Shown: positions 53,181-63,157, numbered from the stretch's first letter. The stretch: DNA of 64,000 bases from Auriscalpium vulgare (GCA_019915015.1 JAHBBC010000013.1:1178001-1242000), one strand, 5' to 3'. Translations and numbers: made by a program. Notes: a model not told the origin generated them from the sequence alone.

Positions 53181-56100
53181 TCATTGGTTGGCCCTTTGTT
53201 TCCCCAGCTTCTTCAGCATCGTGTCCGTCATGTGGACTGCTGCGGGGTTCTTCTCGTGGAATTCTTCTACCAATTCCAGTGCGCTTCCCATGTCTGCTGC
53301 TGCGACCCACGAGTTTTCTGACTCGGGGTAGCCCCTCCATTGAACGAAGAACTGTACGTTGTTCCGGTACTTTCGCGATTGGAGGATTGTCTCGATCTCC
53401 CATTGTTCTTGTCCTTCGTCATCGAGGTCAGGCGGTGGTCGTTCAAAGTTCTTCCCGTACTCCGCAGTCTCTCTGTACGGCGTTAGGAGATTGACGTGGA
53501 AAACCGGGTGAAGGCCTCGGTCCTTCCATTGCTTCGGGATATCCAGTTCATACGTCACTGGCCCTAGTACCCGCTTGACCTTGAGGGGCCCATAGCGTCT
53601 TGGTGCCAGTTTCGCCGTCGGATGTGTCGTTTTCAGGTTGGTGGCTTCAAGTAATACCTCATCTCCTTCCTTCAAAGGTCGAAGGTTGTTTCGGATTCGG
53701 TTTGCCACCAGTTGGTCTTTGACTTTTTGCGCCTCTCTCGCTTGCTGTCGTGCTTTGAGGAGGTCTCCCAGCCTTGCGGCTGCTGTCGGGACGTTGGACG
53801 TAATCGTTCTCGGCATGATTGCTCGTGGTTGATATCCCATGAGTAACTCGAACGGGGACTTCTTTGTCGTGGAGTGTGGTCGGATGTTATGCGCGAATTC
53901 GGCCATAGGCAGTTGCTTTGCCCAATTGTCTTGCGCGTGGTTGCAGTATGCTCGAAGATACTGTTCCAGTTCTTGATTAACCCGCTCCGTTTGTCCGTCC
54001 GTCTGGGGGTGGTATGCCGTGCTGATGTTCTGTTCTATGCCCAGGTTTGCGCATAACGCTCGCATTACCTTGGACGCAAATTGGGGACCCCTGTCGGATA
54101 TGAATCGTTTCGGAAGTCCGAATCTTCGCCACACGTGGATGTATAGGAGCTCCGCCGTCTGTTCTGCCGTGATGGTTTCATTGCAAGGAATGAAATTTAC
54201 CCCCTTCGTAAGATCGTGGTCCACCACGACCAAGATAGAGTCGAAACCATCACTAACGGGTAGTTTGACGATGAAATCGGCAGAGATCGTGTCGTAGGGG
54301 TGGGCGTCCGCCGCAGGTCGAATCGGCACAAGCGGTGCTTTCTTGCGATTGGGCAGGTTCTTTACCGTCTGGCAATTGCCACAGCCATTGACGTATGCTG
54401 TGACGTAGTCCTTCATTCCTGGCCAGTTGAATTCTTCTCGTATAAGGAGAAGAGTTTTGTCGATGCCAGGGTGTCCAAATGCCGGGTGATCATGGAATCG
54501 CCGTAGTGCGTCTCGTCGACATGCTTCTGGGACAAAAGCTTTGCCTTGGTATAACAAAACTGCCACTTGCCGTTCTGCATCGTAGTCCGTCGACCAGCCG
54601 TTCTTCTTCTTGATACCCATCAGGTATTCCTCGTGGTGGTTGTCGATTGCCTTCTCGATGTCTTCGCGTAATTGGTCCAGTCCTATGCTGGCCACTCCGC
54701 TTGTTTCTGCCGTTCGCACCTGTTGTCGTTGTTCCGGGTCTGTGAATAGTTCTTCAGGAAGAAGGATGCGATCTTCGTTGTCCTTCTTTCCATCGTCTAG
54801 TTCCCAGTTGCGCGACATGTAGTCGGCAACGCCGTTGGTTTTGCCCGGGATATGAACGAGGTGTAGATCGTACTGCATCAGTTCTTCGGCCCATCGGGCT
54901 TGTCTTCTGTTCAGCTTGTGTGCCTTCTTGAAATACGTCAGATTCTTGTGGTCTGTGCGTATCGTCACCGTGTGTTGTGCGTCTCGGAGATGATGTCTCC
55001 ATGTCTCGAGGGCTCGCATCACCGCCAGGAGTTCACGATCATAGATGTCGTAGTTCCGTTCTTCTGGCGAGAAAGAGTGCGAGTCGAATGCGCATGGATG
55101 GAGTCGTCCCTGGTCATCCTTCTGTTGTAGTACCGCTCCGGAGGCAAAGCCTGACCCGTCCGTGTCCACAATAAAGGGCTTCGTTTGATCTGCCTGTACC
55201 AGGATTGGGGCTGTGGTAAAGCGTCGTTTGAGGTTATTAAACGCGCGTTCGCAGTCCGTGGTCCAAACGAATTCATGTCCCTTTTTTGTGAGGTCATTCA
55301 GTGGCCTTGATATGCGTCCGAAGTCCTGGATAAACCGGCGGTAGAAGTTGGCGAAACCAAGGAATCCACGGACTTGCTTCACCGTGGTTGGTCGAGCCCA
55401 TTCTTCAATACCGCGGATCTTGATGGGGTCCATGCGCGTATGTCCGTTTCCGATAATCATCCCGAGGTAATCGATTTCGTCTTGCTCGAAAGCGCACTTC
55501 TCCGGCTTCAGGAAGAGGTCATTATCCTGAAGTCGTTGGAGAACTTGTGTCACCAGTCGTCGATGCTCTTCGAGATCCTTTGTTGCAATAAGGATATCGT
55601 CCATGTATATGATGACCTTTCCTGTGGCAAGCAGGTCTTTGAACAGCTCGTTCATCATTGTTTGGAAGGTTGCTGGCGAATTCGTGAGCCCAAAGAACAT
55701 AACCAAGGGTTCGAATAGTCCCTGGTTTGTTTTGAATGCGGCCTTCCATTCGTCGCCTTCCTTGATCCAAATATTGTTGTACCCCCACCGTACGTCGAAC
55801 TTCGTGAAGATCTTGGCATCCTTGATGCGGTCGATAAGTTCGGGAATCAGGGGAAGGGGGTAGTGATTCTTGATCGTTTTGTCGTTGAGCTGTCTGTAGT
55901 CTTGTACCGGACGGAGTTTGCCATCTTTCTTTTTTACGAAGAAGAAAGGGGATGCGTATGGTGAATTTGACGGACGAATGTATCCCTTCTTGACGTGTTC
56001 TTCAAGCATTTTGTTCAATGCTTCTTGTTCTATTGCCGTCAAGGGATACACCTTGCAGTCCATCGTCTTCGGAGCGTCGTCTTTTAGTTCTATTCCGTGA

Positions 56101-56582
56101 TCCCAAGGTCGTTCTGCGGGGAATCGTTGTGCCTCTTCCTCTGAGAACACCTTGTGGAATGGTCGATACTGCTCCGGTACCATTTCTTCGAATGTCTTGG
56201 CCGTCTTGTCCGCTGCTTGTTCCGCCATCTGTTGCGCCGGGGTTGTCCGTCTGAGGGTCTCTTCTGGGCATTCTGTCCCTCCGTACCCTGGGTTCCAGTA
56301 GATTTCGTCGTCATCTTCGACATCGATTGTGTCGAGTCCTTGTTCGGCGAAATATCCTCGCAGGAATTCTTCCGCTCCTTGTTCTGTCTGCGCCTTTGTC
56401 TCCATTCGGTGTACAAAGGCTTCCTTCATCCGTTGGATGCGCTGTCGTCGTCCAGCCTTCTTTTCGATCATCTTGATCGCAATAGACCGCCAGTTGGAGG
56501 TCTTCATCTGGCAAATCGGCGGGCATCGCTCGAATTGCATTGTTCCTTGGTTCCAGTTGATGTGTGGGTTGTTCTTCTGCAA
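53181..56582 (-). CDS. Retrotransposon pol: RT, RNase H, integrase, chromodomain
   Basis: Open for 1133 residues from 56582, and open further upstream, overlapping the end of gag in the -1 frame, as for Gag-Pol made by frameshifting. Reverse transcriptase: KFDVRWGYN (Asp ~263) and YMDD at 326-329. RNase H: FIVDTDGSGFASGAVL and YDRELLAV. Integrase: zinc-binding HDHPAFGHPG..CGNC, then the D,D(35)E-type core with ISADFIVKLP, FISDRGPQF and ERVNQELEQYL. C-terminal chromodomain: EIETILQSRKYRNNVQFFVQ WRGYPESENSW, which in related elements steers integration to marked chromatin. Near the upstream end only the late protease block NIILGLPWL is seen; no D-S/T-G active site was found. No stop or frameshift in this ORF, so it could be active if the protease is supplied or was missed. 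Confidence 0.93.
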   Translation of the reverse strand: MQKNNPHINWNQGTMQFERCPPICQMKTSNWRSIAIKMIEKKAGRRQRIQRMKEAFVHRMETKAQTEQGAEEFLRGYFAEQGLDTIDVEDDDEIYWNPGYGGTECPEETLRRTTPAQQMAEQAADKTAKTFEEMVPEQYRPFHKVFSEEEAQRFPAERPWDHGIELKDDAPKTMDCKVYPLTAIEQEALNKMLEEHVKKGYIRPSNSPYASPFFFVKKKDGKLRPVQDYRQLNDKTIKNHYPLPLIPELIDRIKDAKIFTKFDVRWGYNNIWIKEGDEWKAAFKTNQGLFEPLVMFFGLTNSPATFQTMMNELFKDLLATGKVIIYMDDILIATKDLEEHRRLVTQVLQRLQDNDLFLKPEKCAFEQDEIDYLGMIIGNGHTRMDPIKIRGIEEWARPTTVKQVRGFLGFANFYRRFIQDFGRISRPLNDLTKKGHEFVWTTDCERAFNNLKRRFTTAPILVQADQTKPFIVDTDGSGFASGAVLQQKDDQGRLHPCAFDSHSFSPEERNYDIYDRELLAVMRALETWRHHLRDAQHTVTIRTDHKNLTYFKKAHKLNRRQARWAEELMQYDLHLVHIPGKTNGVADYMSRNWELDDGKKDNEDRILLPEELFTDPEQRQQVRTAETSGVASIGLDQLREDIEKAIDNHHEEYLMGIKKKNGWSTDYDAERQVAVLLYQGKAFVPEACRRDALRRFHDHPAFGHPGIDKTLLLIREEFNWPGMKDYVTAYVNGCGNCQTVKNLPNRKKAPLVPIRPAADAHPYDTISADFIVKLPVSDGFDSILVVVDHDLTKGVNFIPCNETITAEQTAELLYIHVWRRFGLPKRFISDRGPQFASKVMRALCANLGIEQNISTAYHPQTDGQTERVNQELEQYLRAYCNHAQDNWAKQLPMAEFAHNIRPHSTTKKSPFELLMGYQPRAIMPRTITSNVPTAAARLGDLLKARQQAREAQKVKDQLVANRIRNNLRPLKEGDEVLLEATNLKTTHPTAKLAPRRYGPLKVKRVLGPVTYELDIPKQWKDRGLHPVFHVNLLTPYRETAEYGKNFERPPPDLDDEGQEQWEIETILQSRKYRNNVQFFVQWRGYPESENSWVAAADMGSALELVEEFHEKNPAAVHMTDTMLKKLGKQRANQ

Positions 56583-56686
56583 CCATGGAAGACCAAGGAT
56601 AATGTTTTCTTGCCAATTTGACTGATTTCCGCGTACAAATACAGAGCGATGGAATATGGCCCTCGTCCAAGCCGTCAGGTTTGGGC

Positions 56687-58392
56687 CTAAGCAAAATCCT
56701 GTTTCATGGATTCTTCGTAGAACTCTTCTTGTTCTTCGTCCTTCATGTTGTTGAACATTGCTACAAGGGTTCGGACGTCTAGCTTCGCGTCGTCGGACGA
56801 TGTAGCGTATGTCGGGGGTTTCTCTTCCTTGTCCTTGTCTTTGGCTTCCTCCGTTTTGGCTTCTCTAGCCTTCTGGAATCGGCTGCGCCAATTGGTGGAT
56901 GCCGAGGACGTCTTTTCCTTCTGCTTCCCTTTGTCGTTCGTTGCTTCAGGGCACTTTCCGATCAGGTGGCCCTTCTGCTTGCATTGGAAGCAACGTCCTT
57001 CGGCTATGAGCTTCTTCCTTTCGTCGGGGCTAAGGAAAACTCGTCGATTGTATGCCGAGGGAACGTTGTCGGGGGATGTGTCCATGGCGTCGGGATCGCG
57101 TTTCTTTCGATAGTCGTTCGAGCTTGAGTTGCTCTTCTTGTTCTGCCCTCCTTTGGGTAGTGTCCTTCCTTCTTGTAGAAGGTCTCGCGGTCCATGTTTT
57201 CGGCCTCTAGGGCACAATGGAACCATCCTGTCTCCGGGATCTCCGTACCTCGCGCATCTTTGGATAGGCCTAGTGTCTCTGGCATCTTCTTCTCTCGGCT
57301 GAGCACCGATCGATAAAGCGCGTGGTTCAGACCGCGCTTGAAGAATTCCAGGGTGGACATGGAATCGGTTAGGCCTGCCATGCGTTGGAGTCCTTTGAAG
57401 GTCGTGATATAGGTGTCGACCTCCCAAGCGTTCTGCTTGAGTTCTTGGAGTTCGCGGAATGCGGTCTCCTTCGGCTTCTGCGCGCCTCTCTCTTGCTCCA
57501 ATATTTCAAGGAGCTTCTCCGTCGATATCACCGCTGATGAGGTTCTGAGCACCGCTTCTTCCTGCATTGTCTCCTTCCAGTTGTCCATGTCTGCTCCGGT
57601 GAGGAGGGTGAAGAGTAAGCCGTTCCTCTTCTTGTCGTTATTGTAGATGACATCGTTGATGGATGCGTAGATCATGAAGCTGTTCTTGAACGCTCTGAAC
57701 TTGCTTCGAGCTCCATCATACTTGTCCGGCTTCTGTCCGATCTCTTTGGTTGACATTGCGGCTGCTGGGTTCTGATAGAATGCGTGGGGTGCTGGGGGTG
57801 TAGGAGGTCTCGATGGTGGAAGCGGTGGTGTCGGTGGACGGAGTGGGGATGATCGTTGAGGTGGAGAGGGATATGTCGATGGTGGTTCGATGGGTCTGTC
57901 TGATTTCACCGAAGGTGATGATTCGATTGGATCGTATAGATCGCGGTATGCTTGATTAAAGCTTGGTTCCGGTGGTGGATACTGGGGTAGTTCCGACGGA
58001 TCGACTTCAATATCCTGATGGGATAATTCTGGTGCGACTGCTTCCCCTTTCGACGTCCCTGCTTGGGTACCGAGGGTCTGCGCGACTTGTGATGAATCGT
58101 GTCCAGGGAGTTCTGGATGTCCTGGGTAATCGTAGGGAAATGGCCTGTCCTGGCTCCCTATCCTAGTTTTGATAGTCTTTGGTGGGTCTGGAGCGTCAGG
58201 GCTCTCGAATTGTTGCCACCCTTCTCCGAGGTTGTAGAACCAACCAAGTCGAGTTGCTACTACTTTGAGTGTTCGGTCTTCGTCTCTTTCGAAGTAGTGT
58301 CCTAGGTGTTCGTTGTAGTCGATCTTTTCTGGGTATGAGTACCAATCTGAGAAGAATCGCTCTTCTCCTTTGATTTTCTTGAAGGTCGCCAC
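56687..58392 (-). CDS. Retrotransposon gag, one frameshift
   Basis: Starts MATFKKIKGEERFFSDWYSY (58392). A Pro-rich linker (residues ~130-205) precedes the capsid-like region: DKYDGARSKFRAFKNSFMIY, then RELQELKQNAWEVDTYITTF and FFKRGLNHALYRSVLS, typical of the retrotransposon gag domain. After KKEGHYPK (near 57155) the frame must shift by one base to continue as GGQNKKSNSSSND and reach the zinc knuckle CFQCKQKGHLIGKC (CX2CX4HX4C) and the stop at 56687. The site reads CCC where CCCC would keep the frame. Without the shift, the protein ends 50 residues later at 57004 with no knuckle. Gag assembles the particle and packages the RNA. Confidence 0.85.
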
Positions 58393-58427
58393 TGCGTCGA
58401 TGTAGACTTTGGGAGAGCCTATTCAGA

Positions 58428-58869
58428 TGTTACACTCTAGCCCGCACGCGAGATACGGGGAGAGGGTATCGGGGTCATGCACTAACAACGCCGCAAGGAG
58501 TTGTAGTGGTATCGATGCAAGTCTAGATCGACCTGTCTGAGGGCGAGGGTACAAGATGAGAGGAGGTAGCCCTGCGCCGTTCTAGCACACGCTTCAGAGT
58601 ATCAGAGGGGATCAGATACAAATGAATAGGCTGAAGAGTCGTCGTATGTACATGGGGTTTATATAGTAAAGGGAGTCTTCCGTATCAGCCAATCAGTACG
58701 TGTGGGATACAAGTCCAATAGCTGTTGGGATGCATGCAGGAGGCCTGCAGGCATATCAGTCATGGATCAGTCATCCATCAGTCACATGATAAAGTAAGGT
58801 GTTAGGGGATAAGAGAAAGAAAGTCATATGTCCGTGCCGTTACCAAGCGAGGCAGCGCGGCGTGTAACA
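58428..58869 (-). repeat. 5' LTR of chromovirus
   Basis: 442 bp with the same TGTTACAC/GTGTAACA ends as the other LTR. Just inside, the minus strand reads TCTGAATAGGCTCTCCC, the position of the primer-binding site; I could not match it to a particular tRNA. Confidence 0.95.
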
Positions 58870-58984
58870 TCGGCACTCTGGCGGCAATGCTGATATTTGC
58901 ATAAAATACTGCGCCGAGCACTGTGAGTGCCGATATCCATCATCAGCGCTCCCCAGTCCACCCTCGCCGTCAGCCAGCCTAACA

Positions 58985-59416
58985 ATGTCGAATCAATCGC
59001 AAGTAGCCCTCACTTTCCCGAGATGGATGAACACAATACAACGTGCACGCTTCCTCCCCCTCTTAGACAGTGCCAGGAAACAGAATCAAACATGCCGTTT
59101 TAACGTCACCTCATTCAATGGCCGACCGGTTGACAATTATTCGGTGGAATTCCGCTTCGCTCATAGCGACTTTCACTGGCAGGAGCATGATGTCTACTCC
59201 GCCAACAGCTTTCTCTTCACATATGATGTTTTTCCTATCTATGTCGATTCCAGTGAAGGACCTGGGCGTATGCGGTTCATCCGCATTTTGATGGACAATC
59301 AGAATCAGAATCCGAGAGGGTCCAAACGCGTATACAAATTCAACGCCATCGGCTCTATTCATTTTGGCGAAGACGGTCCTTATCCAGCTCAAATGTCGTA
59401 CGATGATCCCAAGTAG
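58985..59416 (+). CDS. Small hypothetical protein
   Basis: 143 aa from ATG 58985 (preceded by CTAACA). No signal peptide or membrane segment. The composition is balanced and globular, with many aromatic residues: FNGRPVDNYSVEFRFAHSDF, HDVYSANSFLFTYDVFPIYV, RMRFIRILMDNQNQN, KFNAIGSIHF. The start lies 115 bp beyond the retrotransposon end, so its promoter may be disturbed or supplied by the LTR. I do not recognise the family. Coding-like composition and length argue that it is real; no intron is needed. Confidence 0.5.
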   Translation: MSNQSQVALTFPRWMNTIQRARFLPLLDSARKQNQTCRFNVTSFNGRPVDNYSVEFRFAHSDFHWQEHDVYSANSFLFTYDVFPIYVDSSEGPGRMRFIRILMDNQNQNPRGSKRVYKFNAIGSIHFGEDGPYPAQMSYDDPK

Positions 59417-59842
59417 AGTCTTCAACGTTCAACTATTACATGAGCTGTACGTCAATTATATCGTGCTGCACACCAGACGGCCCTGTGCTGACGCGACTGA
59501 TAGGTATTGATAGTGTAGCGATGTAGAAGATCTGTCCCTGCACAACTCCTGCGGAGGATCAGTTTTGTCCATTGTTCACTGTATATATAACACCAAATGG
59601 CGCATCCAGAACATCCCACTGGCGCACATAGAAACATGATCTGATCCAGGCATTTCATAATCCGCAAAGAGATGTCCTGCCGGAATCAGGGCGTGAGGAG
59701 CGGTGTTGGCGAAGCGACAGAAGACAGAGCTGCCAGAGGAACCCGGCGATGGAATGAGACACTGGATATGTGTACACCACGTCCGAGCGAGCGAGCCTTC
59801 GATTCACTTGATACGCTTGAGCTAGATCCAAATCGCCCGCAA
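59417..59842. other. Intergenic, no gene seen
   Basis: Between convergent genes; AT-richer, including TATATATAACACC at ~59580. No gene supported. Confidence 0.45.
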
Positions 59843-60368
59843 TCAGCCCAAACAATCTGAGGATGAAGCAAAGCAACGCACCCTTTCACTCAATCCCACC
59901 GGGAGGGTGTGTCTATCACGACCCATAGATGTCGGGCGGGTTCCACAGGACTGTGCGTCCAACTCCCGCTTCATCGCCACCGCGAGGACGCGCAACCGCT
60001 CCTGCATCTCCTCCATGTCGTCCTCGGGCTCCTCGTCAGACGTCGGGTCGCCTTCTTTCCAGATGAATCGATGATGTCTCAGCGGTCTGCCAGTGCGAGC
60101 GACATGCTGCGCGCTGCTTTTGGGCATGTTGCCTTCCTCTGGTTGCTGCACCGATTCTATTTGTGGGAGAGAAGAAGTCAATATCCGAACTGGGGTGGGA
60201 GTTGTAGGACAACGCACCTGAGGATTGCTCGGCTTCGCCCCTTCGTTTGTGCTCTGCATCGCACCCTTCTCTCGAACCGCACGCACTATCTTCCGAGAAC
60301 ATCAATTTCTCTTCTGCTTGTGGGACAGTTGTGCTAGCAGGGCTTGTCGAATCCTGAGGCGAGAACAT
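59843..60368 (-). CDS. Small acidic two-exon protein, unknown function
   Basis: Exon 1 60218-60368 (MFSPQDSTSPAST to EAEQSS), intron 60157-60217 (GTGCGT..AATAG), exon 2 59843-60156; 154 aa. An in-frame ATG at 60434 would add 22 residues. The splice joins ...EAEQSS to ESVQQPEEGNMPK in phase. The centre reads RFIWKEGDPTSDEEPEDDME, then a helix EEMQERLRVLAVAMKRELD. A related fragment lies ~1 kb to the right (61040-61130). No known domain; the acidic helix could mediate protein contacts. The gene model rests on splice signals and the paralogous motif. Confidence 0.5.
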
Positions 60369-61039
60369 GGTAGCGAGATGGAAAAGCAGAACAGGTGCGC
60401 AGCAGGTGACGGTGACGCCGGTCGGGTCCATCAACGTGTCAGCGCATCTGTCGAAGCGCTAGGATCTGACCCAAAGAACACAAGTGCAAGGAGGAGAAGC
60501 TGGGGGCGACAGATAGGTGTCCTGCTGTCGTGGTAGCATGAGTTTAGGTAGACTAGTGTAGTACTGCTGGCGACTCAGGCTTCGGAATCGCAACGGCCGA
60601 GAACCCGATTCCCACGCCGGCTAAAGTCGAAGGTCAGTTTTCGGTATCTCAACAATCTGACCATACGATCGACTCAACTTGTGCAGTATGTCATCGGTGG
60701 ATGATCTCCGGCGAGCCTGCCACAGAATCTCTTACTGCCGCCACCGAGAACTCGCGTGCCTGTTCTCCCGCGCTCACAACAGAGGCTGGCGCAGTCAGTT
60801 AGCAAGCACGAAACACGGCGCATGGGGTCGAAAGGCGCGTACCTGCTCAGATCGGCGTGTGGCGACGCGCAGGGATCGCAATGTGTACGGGGCAGGATTA
60901 AGACTGGCTATACGCGAGCATGGGCGCAAGAAGAGAGTCCGTGGGCGGGTCGAAGGGAGGAAGTTTAAGTGCACTAGACGAGTTGCGTGAACGCGGGATC
61001 GAGCGCGGAGAACTTACCAGGAGGCTGTTGTCAGTGCCG
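60369..61039. other. Intergenic, no gene seen
   Basis: Upstream region of the acidic-protein gene. No ORF or repeat recognised. Confidence 0.4.
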
Positions 61040-61130
61040 GTCAGATACGCTCGCGCATTTCATCCATGTCTTCCTCGAGCTCGTCGTCAGACATCGGATC
61101 GCTTTCTGCCTCAGCGTTGCGAAAGCGCTA
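61040..61130 (-). pseudogene. Fragment similar to the acidic-protein gene
   Basis: Minus strand reads ESDPMSDDELEEDMDEMRER and a stop at 61040, like GDPTSDEEPEDDMEEMQER in the gene at 59.8 kb. Nothing like its first exon was found, so it is a partial or decayed copy, or the last exon of an unresolved gene. Confidence 0.45.
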
Positions 61131-61456
61131 AGCATCGAGCTCCACGAAACCATTTCAGCGCGTCGGGAAACTAAGAAAAGACAGGAAGCCCGCTGCGCCG
61201 ATGAAGAGAATGACCGGATGATATGTGGTGTCCAGATTCACATGCACGAAGCTACTTATACGACCACGAATGGACTCAAGCACACACCTGCATAACGGGA
61301 TAAGAGGAAAAGATAGAGAAGAGCGGTTGTCTAAAATACGGCATTACAACAAGACAACCTTGGTATACTTCTGCAATAAGCCAGACAATAATATGCCGGA
61401 AGAAGGATGTGTCTACCAACTGTCGCTCGGAGCTCGTGAGCGCGTCCTGCTATCCA
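61131..61456. other. Short intergenic region
   Basis: Contains the downstream end of the protease-like gene. Nothing else seen. Confidence 0.4.
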
Positions 61457-63157
61457 TCATGTCTGCTGCAGAGCGACCGGACCCTGGCCCGGGATGGGGT
61501 ATGCCATAGCGAGAGCGGCGTGGTTCCGTATGGTCTCCATGATGAAGGCGGCGGGCGTGGCGTATGTCACGTCAACGGCCTCATCGACGCCAATGCTACC
61601 GCCGGTAAGGATACCGCCGATGCGTCCGGCACTGTCGACGATGACGGAGCCGGAGTCGCCAGTTTCTGCGAAAGGGCCTGAGTTGCCGAACTCCAATGCG
61701 AAAAGACCAGGCTCTTCAATGAGCGGCAGGATCGCCCACTCCTTGGATACCCCGGGCCTGGCGTCGTCGATGGAGTAACGAACGTAGGAGAAGATGTTGT
61801 TCGAGCACCCGATGGTGAGGTCGGTGGCGCTGCCGCGTTTGAGGACGAATAGGCAGGGCTCGCCATTCTTATCGCGCGTCTCCGGATTACGCAACTCCTC
61901 GTCTGTAATGACATCTTGAAGATGCAAGAGGCGGTCTACGGGGTAGATGAAGTTGCGGAGGTTTGAATGGTGCCCGTGCAACATTCGTACGAGCTGAGAT
62001 CTTGAATACTTGATGCCCAGGTCGATGATGTTCCCGGGGAAGCCGCAAGGATTGATCTTGTTACGGTCGATAGCGATGACGGCCCAGTCTTGGGTGTAGT
62101 GCTTCTCGCCGACGGAGGTGTCAAGCGGGGGAGAGAAGAAGACATGGCCCAAGATCCGGCTCTCCTCGGAAGCCCAGTGCGTCGAGAGCTCTGAGCGGTG
62201 GGAAATGAGGTCATTCCTGACGTCCTCCGTGTCATTCCACCGGTTCTCGGCTTTCTGACGAAGACTTTTAGCCCTGTCATCCTGCCTTCCCTCCATGCTT
62301 TGGATACGCATCTGCTCGTAAACAATGTCGCCAGCTAGATCGTCTATTTTGGAGCCGATTGAGGCAAGGTGCTTCTGGAACGATGAATCGTCGAAGACGA
62401 GGACGTCAAGTGGGGGCTGACTGCTTGACTCCGAGTCGTAGAGCTTGTTGTCGTGAGCTTTGTCGGGAGGAAGTACGACATGGCGAGCGGTGACAAGGAA
62501 AAGCCTCTGCTCGCCGCCGCCTTCGCTCAAGAAGAAGCCGGCGGTGCCCTGTACCGAGGGCGAGGATTGGGAACAGATGGGGATACCGACCGTGTGGGTG
62601 AAAGGCTGGCGGGCAGCTACCGTTGCATCGGATTCAAGAGCGGGCTCGAGGAGCCGGGGACCGGTCAAGCGCATGACTTCCGCCTCGCGAATCTCGACGT
62701 CGACATCGTCGATATTGTACTCGAGCAGAAGGTCTTTGCATTGTAGGGCTGCGTCGATGCCGATGTGGTACGGGAGGGACTTGGGCTTCACTCCGATCCA
62801 GAGAACGACGCTGCTGGAGGATTCTTTGGCATAGCCAATGCGAACGACATCAGTGCTGGTCCATTCCACCCCTTTGCGATCCAGGATCGCGTGAACCTTC
62901 AGCGCCAAGTCGTCCTCCCAGACAAATCGAATGTCGTGATTACCGACAACTCTGAGCACCTTGCGCTCGGGGTACGCCTCCAGGCCAGTGGGAGCCTGAA
63001 ACGGGGCGCGGTCGGAGCTGGTGCGAGCGACGAGTATCGGCTGGGATGGCAGGCCAGCATAATATAGTCTTGACTCTACAAGAGACACAGATGGAAGGGA
63101 TGAAGGGGTGGTCCGGGGCGGGGATTCACCGACTCGAGTGACGCCCGAATCGGACAT
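61457..63157 (-). CDS. Trypsin-fold (PA clan) serine protease-like protein
   Basis: From ATG 63157 (MSDSGVTRVGES) the frame is open for 566 aa; it also extends upstream, but MSDSG is the first Met with coding character. The N-terminal ~200 residues have no known domain (YERKVL-like region, then VVLWIGVKPKSLPYHIGIDA). The C-terminal part carries the catalytic triad pattern: His226 in FLVTARHVV, Asp in QDWAVIAID, Ser502 in ETGDSGS, followed by IGGILTGG. A helical insertion with many Glu/Arg (MEGRQDDRAKSLRQKAE) separates His and Asp. There is no signal peptide, so it is probably intracellular. Similar proteins of unknown role occur widely in Agaricomycetes as far as I know. The triad suggests activity; substrate unknown. 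Confidence 0.8.
   Translation of the reverse strand: MSDSGVTRVGESPPRTTPSSLPSVSLVESRLYYAGLPSQPILVARTSSDRAPFQAPTGLEAYPERKVLRVVGNHDIRFVWEDDLALKVHAILDRKGVEWTSTDVVRIGYAKESSSSVVLWIGVKPKSLPYHIGIDAALQCKDLLLEYNIDDVDVEIREAEVMRLTGPRLLEPALESDATVAARQPFTHTVGIPICSQSSPSVQGTAGFFLSEGGGEQRLFLVTARHVVLPPDKAHDNKLYDSESSSQPPLDVLVFDDSSFQKHLASIGSKIDDLAGDIVYEQMRIQSMEGRQDDRAKSLRQKAENRWNDTEDVRNDLISHRSELSTHWASEESRILGHVFFSPPLDTSVGEKHYTQDWAVIAIDRNKINPCGFPGNIIDLGIKYSRSQLVRMLHGHHSNLRNFIYPVDRLLHLQDVITDEELRNPETRDKNGEPCLFVLKRGSATDLTIGCSNNIFSYVRYSIDDARPGVSKEWAILPLIEEPGLFALEFGNSGPFAETGDSGSVIVDSAGRIGGILTGGSIGVDEAVDVTYATPAAFIMETIRNHAALAMAYPIPGQGPVALQQT

Larger units (their letters stand above)
51213..58869 (-). mobile_element. Ty3/gypsy chromovirus-type LTR retrotransposon
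   Basis: A 7.66 kb element with 445 and 442 bp LTRs, gag, pol (RT, RNase H, integrase, chromodomain) and an additional ORF between pol and the 3' LTR. Order on the minus strand is 5' LTR (58428-58869), gag, pol, ORF3, 3' LTR (51213-51657). The LTRs are almost the same, so insertion is recent on the divergence scale. Flanking pentamers (GAGGC and TCGGC) do not match. Three single-base frameshifts lie in gag and ORF3. Confidence 0.95.

Noticed and set aside
61494..62834. Plus-strand ORFs across the protease-like gene
   Set aside because: Shadows of the 566-codon minus-strand gene, which has the catalytic triad.
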